Of a stretch of 64,000 bases of DNA, positions 1 through 8,436 are shown in pieces. This DNA is from an uncultured Pseudoruegeria sp. GTDB taxonomy: Bacteria > Pseudomonadota > Alphaproteobacteria > Rhodobacterales > Rhodobacteraceae. The stretch's first letter is position 1. Each line of letters opens with the position of its first letter. The position numbers were made by a program, and so were the translations under genes. The stretch is taken from contig CANMJD010000011.1 of NCBI GenBank assembly GCA_947498155.1, positions 1 through 64,000 on the forward strand, in the 5' to 3' direction. The notes beneath the pieces are model-generated. The model was not told the DNA's origin. It worked only from the letters and a program-made list of their open reading frames with translations, and did no database searches.

Positions 1-1
1 G

Positions 2-1042
2 TTTCCGTTTTTCAAGAACAACGTCGGGGCGGATAAGGCGGAGTTCGGGCTGTTGTTGCTTTGCCTTGGGGTCGGGTCGATCCTGGCGATGCCGCTGACC
101 GGTGTGTTGGCGGCGCGGCGTGGGGCCCGTCCGATGGTCGTTCTGGGGGGATTTGGCCTGATCGCTATGCTGCCCCTGCTGGCGCTGGCCCATACGCCGC
201 TGGTGCTGGGGGCGGGCTTGTTTGTGTTTGGCGCAAGTCTGGGGACGATGGATGTGGCAATGAATGTGCATGGGGCCGAGATCGAAGGTCTTGAGGAACG
301 CCCCTTGATGTCAAATTTTCATGCCCAGTTCAGCATTGGCGGTTTTTTTGGTGCGGGGTTTGTCACCCTGTTGCTGGCGATTTCGGTGCCGGTGCCGCTT
401 TGTGCGCTGCTGGGGGCGGCTGTGGCGCTGGCGGCGATGATCCTGCTGCGCCCGCGCCTGTTGGCGGTGCGGGGCAGTGATCCCGAGCCCTTTGCCCTGC
501 CCCGCGGCATCGTCTTGTTGCTGGCGGTGCTGACGGGCATCACCTTTCTGGTTGAAGGCGCGGTGCTGGATTGGGGGGCCTTGCTGCTGATTGATCAAGA
601 GCTTGCCACAGCGCAGCTGGCTGGCTTGGGCTATATCCTGTTTTCGGTGGCGATGGTCGCGGCGCGGCTTAGCGGCGATTGGATCGTGCGCGGGCTTGGC
701 CGTTTTCGGGTGCTGGTGCTGGGCGGGCTTTTGGCGATTGGCGGCATCGCGGTGATCCTGATCGCGCCGGGGTTGCCGGTGGCACTGCTGGGCTTTGTGA
801 TGATCGGGCTAGGGGCGGCCAATCTGGTACCGATCCTGTTCAGTGCGGCCGGACGCCAGACCGTCATGCCGCCGGGGATTGCCATCGCCTCGGTGACCAC
901 CACGGGCTATGCGGGTATTTTGCTGGGGCCGGCGCTGATCGGGTATGTTTCCGATCTGACCTCGTTGATTACCGCCTTTTGGTTGATTGCGCTGTTGTTG
1001 CTGGCGCTGCCACTATGCGCAGCGCGGGTGGTGCGGGTCTAA
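2..1042 (+). CDS. MFS transporter, 5'-truncated by window edge
   Basis: Major facilitator superfamily inner-membrane transporter. The reading frame is open from base 2 with no stop, so the true start lies outside the window; the TTG near base 53 is not a convincing start. The visible 346 residues are almost entirely hydrophobic helices, with a polar central linker (around base 480-510) separating two half-bundles, and a GARPM-type basic loop after an early helix as in MFS loop 2-3. The organisation resembles the YbjJ-like MFS group. Substrate unknown. It is followed after 109 bp by a BKACE-family gene on the same strand. Family confident, substrate not assignable. Confidence 0.8.
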   Translation, partial: FPFFKNNVGADKAEFGLLLLCLGVGSILAMPLTGVLAARRGARPMVVLGGFGLIAMLPLLALAHTPLVLGAGLFVFGASLGTMDVAMNVHGAEIEGLEERPLMSNFHAQFSIGGFFGAGFVTLLLAISVPVPLCALLGAAVALAAMILLRPRLLAVRGSDPEPFALPRGIVLLLAVLTGITFLVEGAVLDWGALLLIDQELATAQLAGLGYILFSVAMVAARLSGDWIVRGLGRFRVLVLGGLLAIGGIAVILIAPGLPVALLGFVMIGLGAANLVPILFSAAGRQTVMPPGIAIASVTTTGYAGILLGPALIGYVSDLTSLITAFWLIALLLLALPLCAARVVRV

Positions 1043-1151
1043 GCCTGCGGAAGGCGCGGCAAAAGATATGCTCTCTAGGAAAGGCGGGGCGGTTCGCCTA
1101 TCCTTTTGGTATCGGCGATCATAGCCCCAGCAGCCCACGGAGCGTAGCCCC

Positions 1152-2096
1152 ATGACACAGCGAGACCCCCATAGCGGAAAAGTCATTATCACCTGCGCCA
1201 TAACCGGCGCGATCCACACGCCCTCTATGTCGCCGCATCTGCCGATCACGCCAGAGCAGATCACCCAAGAGGCCATTGCCGCCGCCGAAGCTGGCGCTGC
1301 GATCCTGCATCTACACGCCCGCAACCCCGAAACCGGTCAGCCGGACCAGACACCACAGGGTTTTGCCGGATTTCTGCCGCGCATCAAACAGGGCACCAAC
1401 GCGGTGATCAATATCACCACCGGCGGCAGCCCCTATATGAGCGTTGAAGAGCGCGTGGCACCGGCGGCGAGGTTCCAGCCCGAGGTGGCCTCGTTGAATA
1501 TGGGGTCGATGAATTTTGGGCTTTATCCGATGCTGGACCGCTACAAGGATTTCCAGCACGACTGGGAGCGCGCGCATCTGGAAGGCTCGCGCGATCTGGT
1601 GTTTCGCAATTCCTTTCAGGACATCGAATATGTGCTGAAAACCTGCTATGGCAACGGCACGCGGTTTGAATTTGAATGCTACGACATCTCGCATCTGTAT
1701 AATCTGGCGCATTTTGCCGAACGGGGCTTGGTCAAGCCGCCGTTCTTTGTGCAATCGGTGTTTGGGCTGCTGGGTGGCATTGGTCCGCATCCCGAAGATG
1801 TGCAGCATATGAAACGCACCGCCGACCGGCTGTTTGGCGCAGAGTACCGCTGGTCGGTGCTGGGGGCGGGGTCCAACCAGTTCCGTATCGCCGCCCAAGC
1901 CGCCGCCCTTGGGGGTAATCTCCGTGTCGGGCTGGAAGACAGCCTGTGGATCGGGCGCGGGGAACTGGCCAAATCCAATGCCGATCAGGTCACCAAGATG
2001 CGCCAGATCATCGAAGGACTTGGCCTGTCAGTCGCCACGCCGGATGAGGCGCGGGATATTCTTTCGCTGAAAGGCGGGGATCAGGTCGGTTTTTGA
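1152..2096 (+). CDS. Beta-keto acid cleavage enzyme family protein (DUF849/BKACE)
   Basis: 314 residues, the normal length for the family. BKACE enzymes condense a beta-keto acid with acetyl-CoA and cleave it to acetoacetate and a CoA ester (prototype: 3-keto-5-aminohexanoate cleavage enzyme, Kce). Visible hallmarks are the N-terminal ITCAITGA strand, the metal-binding HLHAR motif (about residues 52-56), the NITTGG segment and the C-terminal VGLEDSLW motif, all typical of the TIM-barrel active site. ATG start preceded by GGAG. It converges with the RraA-like gene, 10 bp away. Substrate cannot be told from sequence; a link to the neighbouring unknown operon is possible but it lies on the opposite strand. 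Confidence 0.85.
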   Translation: MTQRDPHSGKVIITCAITGAIHTPSMSPHLPITPEQITQEAIAAAEAGAAILHLHARNPETGQPDQTPQGFAGFLPRIKQGTNAVINITTGGSPYMSVEERVAPAARFQPEVASLNMGSMNFGLYPMLDRYKDFQHDWERAHLEGSRDLVFRNSFQDIEYVLKTCYGNGTRFEFECYDISHLYNLAHFAERGLVKPPFFVQSVFGLLGGIGPHPEDVQHMKRTADRLFGAEYRWSVLGAGSNQFRIAAQAAALGGNLRVGLEDSLWIGRGELAKSNADQVTKMRQIIEGLGLSVATPDEARDILSLKGGDQVGF

Positions 2097-2106
2097 TCCG
2101 GGGGGT

Positions 2107-2802
2107 TTAGGTGCGGGCTTTTTCAAAGGCGGCCCATGCGGCCTCAAAGGCGGCGAAGTCAAAGCCTTCTTGTCGGGCCGGTTCCAGCACCAGTTTTTCG
2201 GTTTCCAGCAGCTTGTGAATGGCGGCCTCTAGACTGTCGATCACATCCGCAGGGATCACCACCGCGCCGTGGCGGTCGGCGTGGATCAGATCGCCATCGG
2301 CCACCTGCATCCCGAAGATCGTCACCGGTGTGGCGACTTCTGTGACATGGACGAACCCGTGGCTTGGACCGACAGAGCCCGCCACCACGGGAAAGCCGTC
2401 CGGCACATCCCCCAGATCGCGCATCACCCCGTTGGTCAGCGCGCCGGACATGCCAAATCCTTTGTGCACCATGGTGTTGATCTCGCCCCAATAGGCACCG
2501 ATGCAGTTGGGGAAATCCACGTCTTCGACCACCACAACCGAAGGGCTGGGGGCGTCGGCCATGTGGCGGTAATAGGCCATGCGGCGGGCGCGGATTTCAT
2601 CGGCGGGTTCCTCGGGCGGGGCAAGGGCGGCGATTTTGGCGGTGCGGGCATAGCCGACCATCGCGCCCGCTTCGGGATGTGAGGCCAGCATGGTGCCGCG
2701 GGTGAATTGATTAAACCCGCGCTGGCCTTGGGCGACCTCTATCGCGTTGCAAACGGTGGGGGTGTCTACCTGTTTCAACAGGGTTAACAGGGAATCGTTC
2801 AT
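2107..2802 (-). CDS. RraA-like / HMG-aldolase family protein
   Basis: 231 residues of the RraA fold. Members are either RNase E regulators or, more often in catabolic operons, class II aldolases and decarboxylases such as 4-hydroxy-4-methyl-2-oxoglutarate aldolase or oxaloacetate decarboxylase. The conserved NGVMRD segment (substrate-binding Arg and metal-binding Asp) and the downstream GDLIHADRHGAVVIP segment are both present, so it is probably an active metal-dependent lyase. Last gene of the long minus-strand operon; its ATG overlaps the TGA of the upstream hydrolase by 4 nt. The operon context favours an enzyme that splits a keto acid into pyruvate-type products over an RNase regulator. 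Confidence 0.8.
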   Translation of the reverse strand: MNDSLLTLLKQVDTPTVCNAIEVAQGQRGFNQFTRGTMLASHPEAGAMVGYARTAKIAALAPPEEPADEIRARRMAYYRHMADAPSPSVVVVEDVDFPNCIGAYWGEINTMVHKGFGMSGALTNGVMRDLGDVPDGFPVVAGSVGPSHGFVHVTEVATPVTIFGMQVADGDLIHADRHGAVVIPADVIDSLEAAIHKLLETEKLVLEPARQEGFDFAAFEAAWAAFEKART

Positions 2803-3494
2803 GCGGCCTCCAGCCAGCGGCGCAGGGCCTCTGTGGTTTCTTCGGGTTGTTCTAACGTCGGTAAATGACCGGCGTTTTGCACGATGTGCAGGGTGGATCG
2901 GGGCATAAGACTTTGCATGAATTCATGGCGGAAGACCGGACAGAGTTTATCCTCAGCCCCGCAGAGGATCAGGGCCGGAATATCGGCAGCGCGCAGGGTG
3001 TCGGTTTGATCGGGGCGGGTCATCAGGGCGCGGGATTGGCGTTCAAAAACAGCCGGCCCCAGCCCCAAGGCCATTTCCATGCACAGTTCCAGATGGGCGG
3101 CATTATGCGGCCCATCGGCCAGATAATTCGGCGTCATCTCATCGCGCATCACCGCGTGTAACTGCCCGTCTTGCACCTTTTTGATCTGCGGCAGGCGGCG
3201 GGTTTTTATCGCGTCTTTTTCGGCCAGCGGATTGGTGTCGAGCAAGGCAATTTTGGCCACACGCTCCGGCGCTTGACGCAAAATTTCCATCGCGACGATG
3301 CCGCCCATCGACAAGCCCGCGAGCGCAAAGACCGGCGGGGCATTGGCCAAAATCTCTGCCGCCAGGGCGGGCACCGTATCAGTGCGGTTAATCGGGGCCA
3401 GATGTAAGGGGATGTCGCCGGACAAAGCCGCAATCTGCGGCGTAAACAGCCGCGCGTCGCACATCATGCCGGGGATCAGGACAAGGGGGATCAT
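2799..3494 (-). CDS. Alpha/beta hydrolase
   Basis: 231 residues from the chosen ATG at 3494. Alpha/beta-hydrolase fold with nucleophile elbow GLSMG (Ser about residue 62), an acidic residue in CGAEDKLCP and the C-terminal His in NAGHLP, giving a full Ser-Asp-His triad. Resembles 3-oxoadipate enol-lactonase and carboxylesterase-like members. An upstream in-frame ATG at 3521 would add nine residues, but the ATG at 3494 overlaps the stop of a short upstream frame as ATGA, like other junctions in this operon, and the protein then begins directly with the first beta strand. Role: probably hydrolysis of a lactone or ester in the operon's pathway. Confidence 0.8.
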   Translation of the reverse strand: MIPLVLIPGMMCDARLFTPQIAALSGDIPLHLAPINRTDTVPALAAEILANAPPVFALAGLSMGGIVAMEILRQAPERVAKIALLDTNPLAEKDAIKTRRLPQIKKVQDGQLHAVMRDEMTPNYLADGPHNAAHLELCMEMALGLGPAVFERQSRALMTRPDQTDTLRAADIPALILCGAEDKLCPVFRHEFMQSLMPRSTLHIVQNAGHLPTLEQPEETTEALRRWLEAA

Positions 3495-3616
3495 ATCGCC
3501 AGACCCGCTGGCGGGTGGCACGGGCTGTCGCCGTCAACGTCGCGGGCAAAGATGAAATCAACCACCTGTTGTAGGTGCGGCAAAGCGCCGACATGGGTTG
3601 TTTGAATTTTGGTCAT
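3491..3616 (-). pseudogene. Remnant: N-terminus of a MetE-like (methionine synthase II family) protein
   Basis: A 41-codon frame that begins with a good SD (AAAGGGA) and ATG and encodes TTHVGALPH followed by VVDFIFARD. This matches the start of cobalamin-independent methionine synthase-family proteins (TTHVGSLPR, then a helix ending FARD), which are normally over 340 residues. After about 30 residues the similarity stops and the frame ends at TGA overlapping the hydrolase start codon. It therefore looks like a gene cut down to its 5' end, possibly kept because it carries the translation start region for the hydrolase. The match rests on a short motif recognised by eye. Confidence 0.5.
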
Positions 3617-3652
3617 ACTATCCCTTTCGCGTCTGTGATCGCGGGGGCCGGT

Positions 3653-4624
3653 TCATGTGCCAGCCACCCAAGTTGCGCCAGCGGCATCTTCGGTTGTTGT
3701 GATCCGGTAGAGGCTGGCCTCACCGGTCATCGAAGGTGTCAGCTCATAGGGCTGATGCGGATCGATCAGGGCCGTGTCCCCGGGGTTCAGGATCGTTTCT
3801 GTTCCGTCGCAGTGCAAGGCCCAATGGCCGCGCACCGGCATCAGAACCGTATGACGGTTGTGGGTCTGAATGGCCCCGCCCAGAGAGCCGCGGGTCAGGA
3901 AATCCACCTCAAAGCCGGGGCGGTCTTGCAAGAGCGCATCGGCACCGATGACCTTGGCCGGTTGCTTTGCCGCCAGCGCCATCAAATCCCAATAGCGCGC
4001 GACATATCCGGGGACGACATCCTCGATTGGCACTTCGGGGAAGGCCTGCATCTGTTCCGCGCTCAGCACTGGCATCAACCCGACGTTATGCGGCAGTGTT
4101 TCGCCCTTTTTGCTGTCATAAAGCACGCCGTTTTCCCCTAGCATCAAGCCATGATCACGGGCGTCCTCGATCACCTGCGGAGCCCATGTAACCCCACCGC
4201 CGGCATCGTCGCCGCCAAGGATTGCCATGATCATCCCGTAATCGGTGCCGATGTTTTCAAACCCGCGAAAAATACCGGTGGGAATGTTGAAAATATCGCC
4301 TTCTTCAGCGACGAACTCACCGGCATCGCCATTGCGACCCCAAAAGAACCGCCAGCGCCCCTTGAGCACAAAGAACACTTCGGCCGTGGTGTGGGAATGC
4401 AGGGAATTGCGGCATTTGGGCGGTTGCCCTGCGGCGCCGATATTGAACCCGATCTTGTCAGAAATATGCACATGCTGATCAGGGCTTTCAGAGACGCCGC
4501 CCCCGATGATGGTGAAATTCTCTTTCTGATCGCTCCCCGGTGTATGGGCGTCGATGAATGCCGTTTTGCAAGGACGCAATTCGCCGTAGCGCACAATCCG
4601 CGGGGCCGTTGTCTGGGACATCAT
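3653..4624 (-). CDS. Bicupin domain protein
   Basis: 323 residues from the ATG at 4624; an upstream ATG at 4654 adds ten basic residues that look non-coding. Two cupin beta barrels: the first has HSHTTAEVFFVLKGRW and a later GEFVAEEGDIFNIPTGIFRGFEN, i.e. cupin motifs 1 and 2 with candidate metal-binding His/His/Glu; the second (about residues 215-300) has QTHNRHTVLMPVRGHW and GDTALIDPHQPY. Bicupins include gentisate-type dioxygenases and isomerases; the reaction here is unknown. It lies between an NTF2-like protein gene and the MetE-like remnant in the same operon and is probably a pathway enzyme. Confidence 0.7.
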   Translation of the reverse strand: MMSQTTAPRIVRYGELRPCKTAFIDAHTPGSDQKENFTIIGGGVSESPDQHVHISDKIGFNIGAAGQPPKCRNSLHSHTTAEVFFVLKGRWRFFWGRNGDAGEFVAEEGDIFNIPTGIFRGFENIGTDYGMIMAILGGDDAGGGVTWAPQVIEDARDHGLMLGENGVLYDSKKGETLPHNVGLMPVLSAEQMQAFPEVPIEDVVPGYVARYWDLMALAAKQPAKVIGADALLQDRPGFEVDFLTRGSLGGAIQTHNRHTVLMPVRGHWALHCDGTETILNPGDTALIDPHQPYELTPSMTGEASLYRITTTEDAAGATWVAGT

Positions 4625-4665
4625 GGGTTTATTTCTCTTTATTTTGGGTCGCAAGGGAGGTCAGA

Positions 4666-5625
4666 TCACGACAGTATCTGTTTCCAGATGGCGATTTCAT
4701 CATAGAGTGCAAATTCGCGGCGCAGGCCCCACGGCCCGAATTCGGCATGGCACATGCCAAAGACATGCACGCGTTTTCCCGTGGGTCTGCCAAAGCTGCC
4801 CCAACCGTCATGGGGGCCATCCAGCGACCAGCGCAGGGCCGCGCGCGGGCTGAGCATATCGGCGTCCATACCGATCTGATGGTGGATTTTGAACGTGGCG
4901 GACGGGAAAGACGATCGTAGGCCGAGCCAGAACCCGACGCTGCCCTCCGCCCCCAGTGTTTGCTGTGCTCCGGCGTATTCGCCGATCACGGCACGGTCAT
5001 AGCTTTGATGGATATGGGTAAAATCATCGGCCATAATGCGGCTGAGAGTGTCGGCGTACTTGTCACCCCATTCATTGTCATTGCCGCGCCCGTGATAGCC
5101 GCCATCGACGTCATGTTCCGGCAGATACACCGGATTGGCCCCCGCTTCGGCCTCGAGCAGCCGCGCGGCGTATTCGGCGGGGTCCATGCCCAACTGCCGC
5201 ACAATGCCGCCGTAATCGCGCACCAGCCATTCATCATAGATGGTTTCATCCCTGGCCGCACAATCGGCGATGACCCGCACCCTCCAGGGCTTGCCCGTAG
5301 CAGGACCGAATTGCCCGTCGCGGGTATGGGTGGCTGTGGTGATCAACCGATGTGAGGAAAGATGGCCATGGGTGGGGTCATTGGACCAGATCACATCCTC
5401 GCCGAACAGTTGGCGGTCCGGAAATTCATGAATGGTCGCCATGGTCGCGGCCATTACCCCTTGATTGCCGCGCTGAATGCCCATCGGACTACGTACCGGA
5501 ATATCGTCGGCATAATAGCGGTTCAGGGTTTCAACACCGCGATCTTCCCAGATTTCCTTGGTGATACCGATAATATAGTCGGGAAAATCTTTCCAGCGAC
5601 CCGCGTATTGCGTCATGTTTTCCAT
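4666..5625 (-). CDS. Double NTF2/SnoaL-like domain protein (paralogue 1)
   Basis: 319 residues made of two NTF2-like (SnoaL, polyketide-cyclase-like) cone domains, roughly residues 10-150 and 180-315. Features include a helix-rich start with a WEDRGVETLNRYYADD segment, GIQRGNQGVMAA, and in the second half a W-x-L-D-G-P strand followed by FGMCHAEF. Domains of this fold act as isomerases, cyclases, dehydratases or small-ligand binders. Two longer relatives occur at 7396-8436 and 14293-15300. The gene overlaps the LacI gene upstream by 13 nt. No catalytic assignment is possible from sequence alone. Confidence 0.7.
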   Translation of the reverse strand: MENMTQYAGRWKDFPDYIIGITKEIWEDRGVETLNRYYADDIPVRSPMGIQRGNQGVMAATMATIHEFPDRQLFGEDVIWSNDPTHGHLSSHRLITTATHTRDGQFGPATGKPWRVRVIADCAARDETIYDEWLVRDYGGIVRQLGMDPAEYAARLLEAEAGANPVYLPEHDVDGGYHGRGNDNEWGDKYADTLSRIMADDFTHIHQSYDRAVIGEYAGAQQTLGAEGSVGFWLGLRSSFPSATFKIHHQIGMDADMLSPRAALRWSLDGPHDGWGSFGRPTGKRVHVFGMCHAEFGPWGLRREFALYDEIAIWKQILS

Positions 5626-6635
5626 CCTTTAGGTATTCGTGCGGACCTGCGCACGATGAGCGGCCCGTCTATGGCAATCCGGCGGGCCGAGGCCGCAGGG
5701 TCCTCGATCTGCGCCAGCAGGGTTTTTATGGTTTCATTGACCATTTGATTGGCCGGTTGGCGGACCGTGGTCAGGTTATAGGCGGGCCAGCCTGCGGTCG
5801 GCACATCGTCATAGCCCACCACCGAGACATCGTCGGGCACCGACAGGCCCATCTCAAAGCGCAGGGTGTCCATCACCGCAAAGGCCATATGATCATTGGC
5901 AACAAACACCGCGTCGGGGCGTTCGGGGCCGGAAAACAGTCTGCGTGTTGCTTCGCACGCGCTTTCTGTGTGGAAATTACCAACCTCGTGGGCAAACAGC
6001 GTGCGCCCTGCCCCTTCTAGGGCATCGTTAAAGCCAAGCTCGCGATCACGCTGGGTCGAGGCCCCTTCCCAACCGGCAAGATAGGCGATGCGCTCATGGC
6101 CGCCCGCAAGCAGAAACTGGGCAACCTTACGCCCGCCGGCATAGTTGTCAGAGGTCACGGCAGACAGGTCATCATCATCCTGACTGCGGTTAAACAGCAC
6201 CACAGGCACACCGGCGGACCGGCAGCGCCCCAGCAGCACCGAGGACATGGAAACAGAGGCCGCAACGATGCCATCTACCTGATAATCAAGGATTTCATCG
6301 AGCACCTCATCCATGTTGTCGGTCTCGGTATTGGCCATGAAAATCAGCAGGTGATAGCCCTGATCCTGCAAGGCGCTGGAGAGCTTTTCCAGCGCTTCGG
6401 GATAAAACTGGTTGTTCAGATAGGCCACAACCAAGCCAATCATCCGGCTTTTGCCGCTGACCATGGCGCGGGCGATATTGTTCGGGCGATAGCCAAGGTC
6501 TTCGGCGGCTTTGCGCACTTTCTCGGCGGTTTTGGCAGAGGCAGAGGCGCCGGGGGTAAAGACCCGGCTGACAGCGGATTGGCTGACACCGGCGCGGCGG
6601 GCCACATCCAGAGAAGTTACTTTGACAATGCTCAT
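5613..6635 (-). CDS. LacI-family transcriptional regulator
   Basis: 340 residues: N-terminal LacI helix-turn-helix (VTSLDVARRAGVSQSAVSRVF), hinge helix region near residues 45-60 (GYRPNNIARAMVSGKS) and a periplasmic-binding-protein-like effector domain ending with the usual TTVRQP segment. It is inside the long catabolic operon, sharing the A of TGATG with the SDR upstream, so it is probably autoregulated. The likely operators are the two AT-flanked pseudo-palindromes with a central CG at 14205-14280, in the divergent promoter region of the same unit. The effector would be the imported substrate or a pathway intermediate. Confidence 0.9.
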   Translation of the reverse strand: MSIVKVTSLDVARRAGVSQSAVSRVFTPGASASAKTAEKVRKAAEDLGYRPNNIARAMVSGKSRMIGLVVAYLNNQFYPEALEKLSSALQDQGYHLLIFMANTETDNMDEVLDEILDYQVDGIVAASVSMSSVLLGRCRSAGVPVVLFNRSQDDDDLSAVTSDNYAGGRKVAQFLLAGGHERIAYLAGWEGASTQRDRELGFNDALEGAGRTLFAHEVGNFHTESACEATRRLFSGPERPDAVFVANDHMAFAVMDTLRFEMGLSVPDDVSVVGYDDVPTAGWPAYNLTTVRQPANQMVNETIKTLLAQIEDPAASARRIAIDGPLIVRRSARIPKGWKT

Positions 6636-7399
6636 CAGTCTGCCGTCCAGCCTCCGTCAATCAACAAAGACGTGCCGGTCACCAGCGCGGCGGCATCGGA
6701 GGCCAGATAGGCCACCGCGCCCATGATGTCCTCGACCTCGCCGGGGCGGCCGAGTTTGATCTTGTCCATTATCCACGCCTTTTTGGCCGGATCGGCAAAG
6801 GTCGGGCGGCTGAGCTCGGTCAGGATGAAAGTCGGGCAAATCGTGTTCACGCGGATTTTTGCCGCGCCGAATTCCAGTGCCATAGCTTTGGTAAAGCCCT
6901 CAACCGCGAATTTGGAGGCGCAATAGACCGCCCTTTCCTGTCCGCCGACATGGCCCATCTGGCTTGAGATATTGATCAGCGACCCGCCTTTGCCCGCCGC
7001 AATCAGGCCCTTGGCCACGGCTTGCGTCAGAAAATAAGCCCCGCGCAGGTTGATGCCCATCACCACGTCAAAATCTTCGGGCGTTGTGTCCACGGCTTTG
7101 GAATGGCGCGCAAGACCCGCCGAGTTCAGCAGAATATCAAACGGACCCGCCGCCGCGACAGACGCCGCCGTTGCCGCCACATCGGTGACATCCATCACCA
7201 TGGTTTTGGCCTGCCAGCCTTCTGCCGCCATCTGATCGGCGATCTGCTGCAAAACATCGGCCCGTCGCGCCGCCAGCGTGACTTCGGCCCCGCGTTCGGC
7301 CAAAGCCACCGCACAGGCCAGCCCAATTCCGGCGGAGGCCCCGCTTATGAGGGCGCGTTTGCCGGTTAAATCAAAACTAGGGGTCTTGGGAAAATTCAT
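6635..7399 (-). CDS. SDR-family NAD(P)-dependent oxidoreductase
   Basis: 254 residues, classical short-chain dehydrogenase. Cofactor motif GASAGIG near residue 20, NSAG after strand 4, catalytic Ser in NISSQ and YCASK with catalytic Tyr and Lys, C-terminal VTGTSLLIDGGW. It would oxidise or reduce a hydroxy group on the pathway substrate. Translationally coupled on both sides: ATGA overlap with the NTF2-like gene upstream and 1-nt overlap with the LacI gene downstream. Substrate not assignable; sequences of this type are often annotated as gluconate or 3-oxoacyl reductases. Confidence 0.88.
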   Translation of the reverse strand: MNFPKTPSFDLTGKRALISGASAGIGLACAVALAERGAEVTLAARRADVLQQIADQMAAEGWQAKTMVMDVTDVAATAASVAAAGPFDILLNSAGLARHSKAVDTTPEDFDVVMGINLRGAYFLTQAVAKGLIAAGKGGSLINISSQMGHVGGQERAVYCASKFAVEGFTKAMALEFGAAKIRVNTICPTFILTELSRPTFADPAKKAWIMDKIKLGRPGEVEDIMGAVAYLASDAAALVTGTSLLIDGGWTAD

Positions 7400-8436
7400 G
7401 CGTTATATCCGTCCTTAAGGTCAATTCGGCCCATTGGCCGCACCTTATTGAACTCCCGCAGACGTGCAAACACATCCACCCCCAACTGGCGGTACACATC
7501 CAGAAGATCGACCAACACCCAGTTTTCACGGATCAATCCGTTTTCGACGCGCCAGAAATCAAGGCTGCGCATCAGAATTTCCGTGTTCGACGGGGCAATC
7601 CCCATCCAGCCATCCCCCGACAGGGTCAGGCGCATGTTCGGCCAGCCGGTTTCACAGACGTAATCGCCCTCGGCCACCCAATGGGACATCAGATCGCCCA
7701 TGGCATCGAGCTTTCGGTCCGGCATCCCGCGCAGGAAAGGCGCTTGGTGCCAGTGGCGAAAACCGGCAATGCCGCGCGCGGTGCCGATACCGGCGGGGCC
7801 GTACCAGTTTACCTGTGGGTGCCAATGGCTTTGCAGGTTCATGATCTCGGGGCCGCCTTCGGCCGGATGCCGGCAGAGATCGGTGAGCATACCAACAACC
7901 CGATGCATCGCGGCACTGCCGTCGCCCTGCACAGCCAACCCGTCTTGGGTCATTGGCGCAGGGGTGCAGATTAAACCGCCAAGCTGCGGGGCCATTGGCC
8001 AGGCTTTAGCCTGCATCATAACTTCGGGAATATCCCAGATCGCCTGCATTTCGGTGATCTTGCCGTCTTTGATGCAGTAGAACTCGTGATAGCGCATATG
8101 GACCAACTGGCCGGTCGGCGGAATATCGAGATAGGGCGCGAGAAAGCTGCCCATGTAATTGCCCATGCAGCCGACCCAATCCGCCCCCTCTGGCGTGGTG
8201 CCCGCCATCACGATCATATCGCGGCGTTCGAGATCGGGCAGCGCGTCAATCAGCGGCGCATAACAGGCATCATAAAGCGCTACTGGCCCGACCAGATCGC
8301 CAAAAGGATGACACAGGCGCAATTGCGCCTCTGCGGTAAAACAGCTTTCCAAAGCCTGCCGCACGGGGGTTTCGGCAAATTCCGACATCGCCCGCTGGAT
8401 CGGAGCGATCACCTGTTTCAACGTCTGCGGGTTCAT
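7396..8436 (-). CDS. Double NTF2/SnoaL-like domain protein (paralogue 2)
   Basis: 346 residues with two NTF2-like domains, the first with [22 protein letters not shown] and [14 protein letters not shown] (typical SnoaL beta-sheet with an acid/His-rich cavity), the second with [24 protein letters not shown] and [20 protein letters not shown]. The second half closely parallels the protein encoded at 14293-15300 (WWGPAGIGATYTIERYAKQHSGPF; GWPNLTLTATGGFMGLPAS), so the two are clear paralogues. ATGA overlaps with the HisD-like gene before it and the SDR after it imply co-expression. Probably an isomerase, cyclase or dehydratase step; not provable from sequence. Confidence 0.75.
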   Translation of the reverse strand: MNPQTLKQVIAPIQRAMSEFAETPVRQALESCFTAEAQLRLCHPFGDLVGPVALYDACYAPLIDALPDLERRDMIVMAGTTPEGADWVGCMGNYMGSFLAPYLDIPPTGQLVHMRYHEFYCIKDGKITEMQAIWDIPEVMMQAKAWPMAPQLGGLICTPAPMTQDGLAVQGDGSAAMHRVVGMLTDLCRHPAEGGPEIMNLQSHWHPQVNWYGPAGIGTARGIAGFRHWHQAPFLRGMPDRKLDAMGDLMSHWVAEGDYVCETGWPNMRLTLSGDGWMGIAPSNTEILMRSLDFWRVENGLIRENWVLVDLLDVYRQLGVDVFARLREFNKVRPMGRIDLKDGYNA

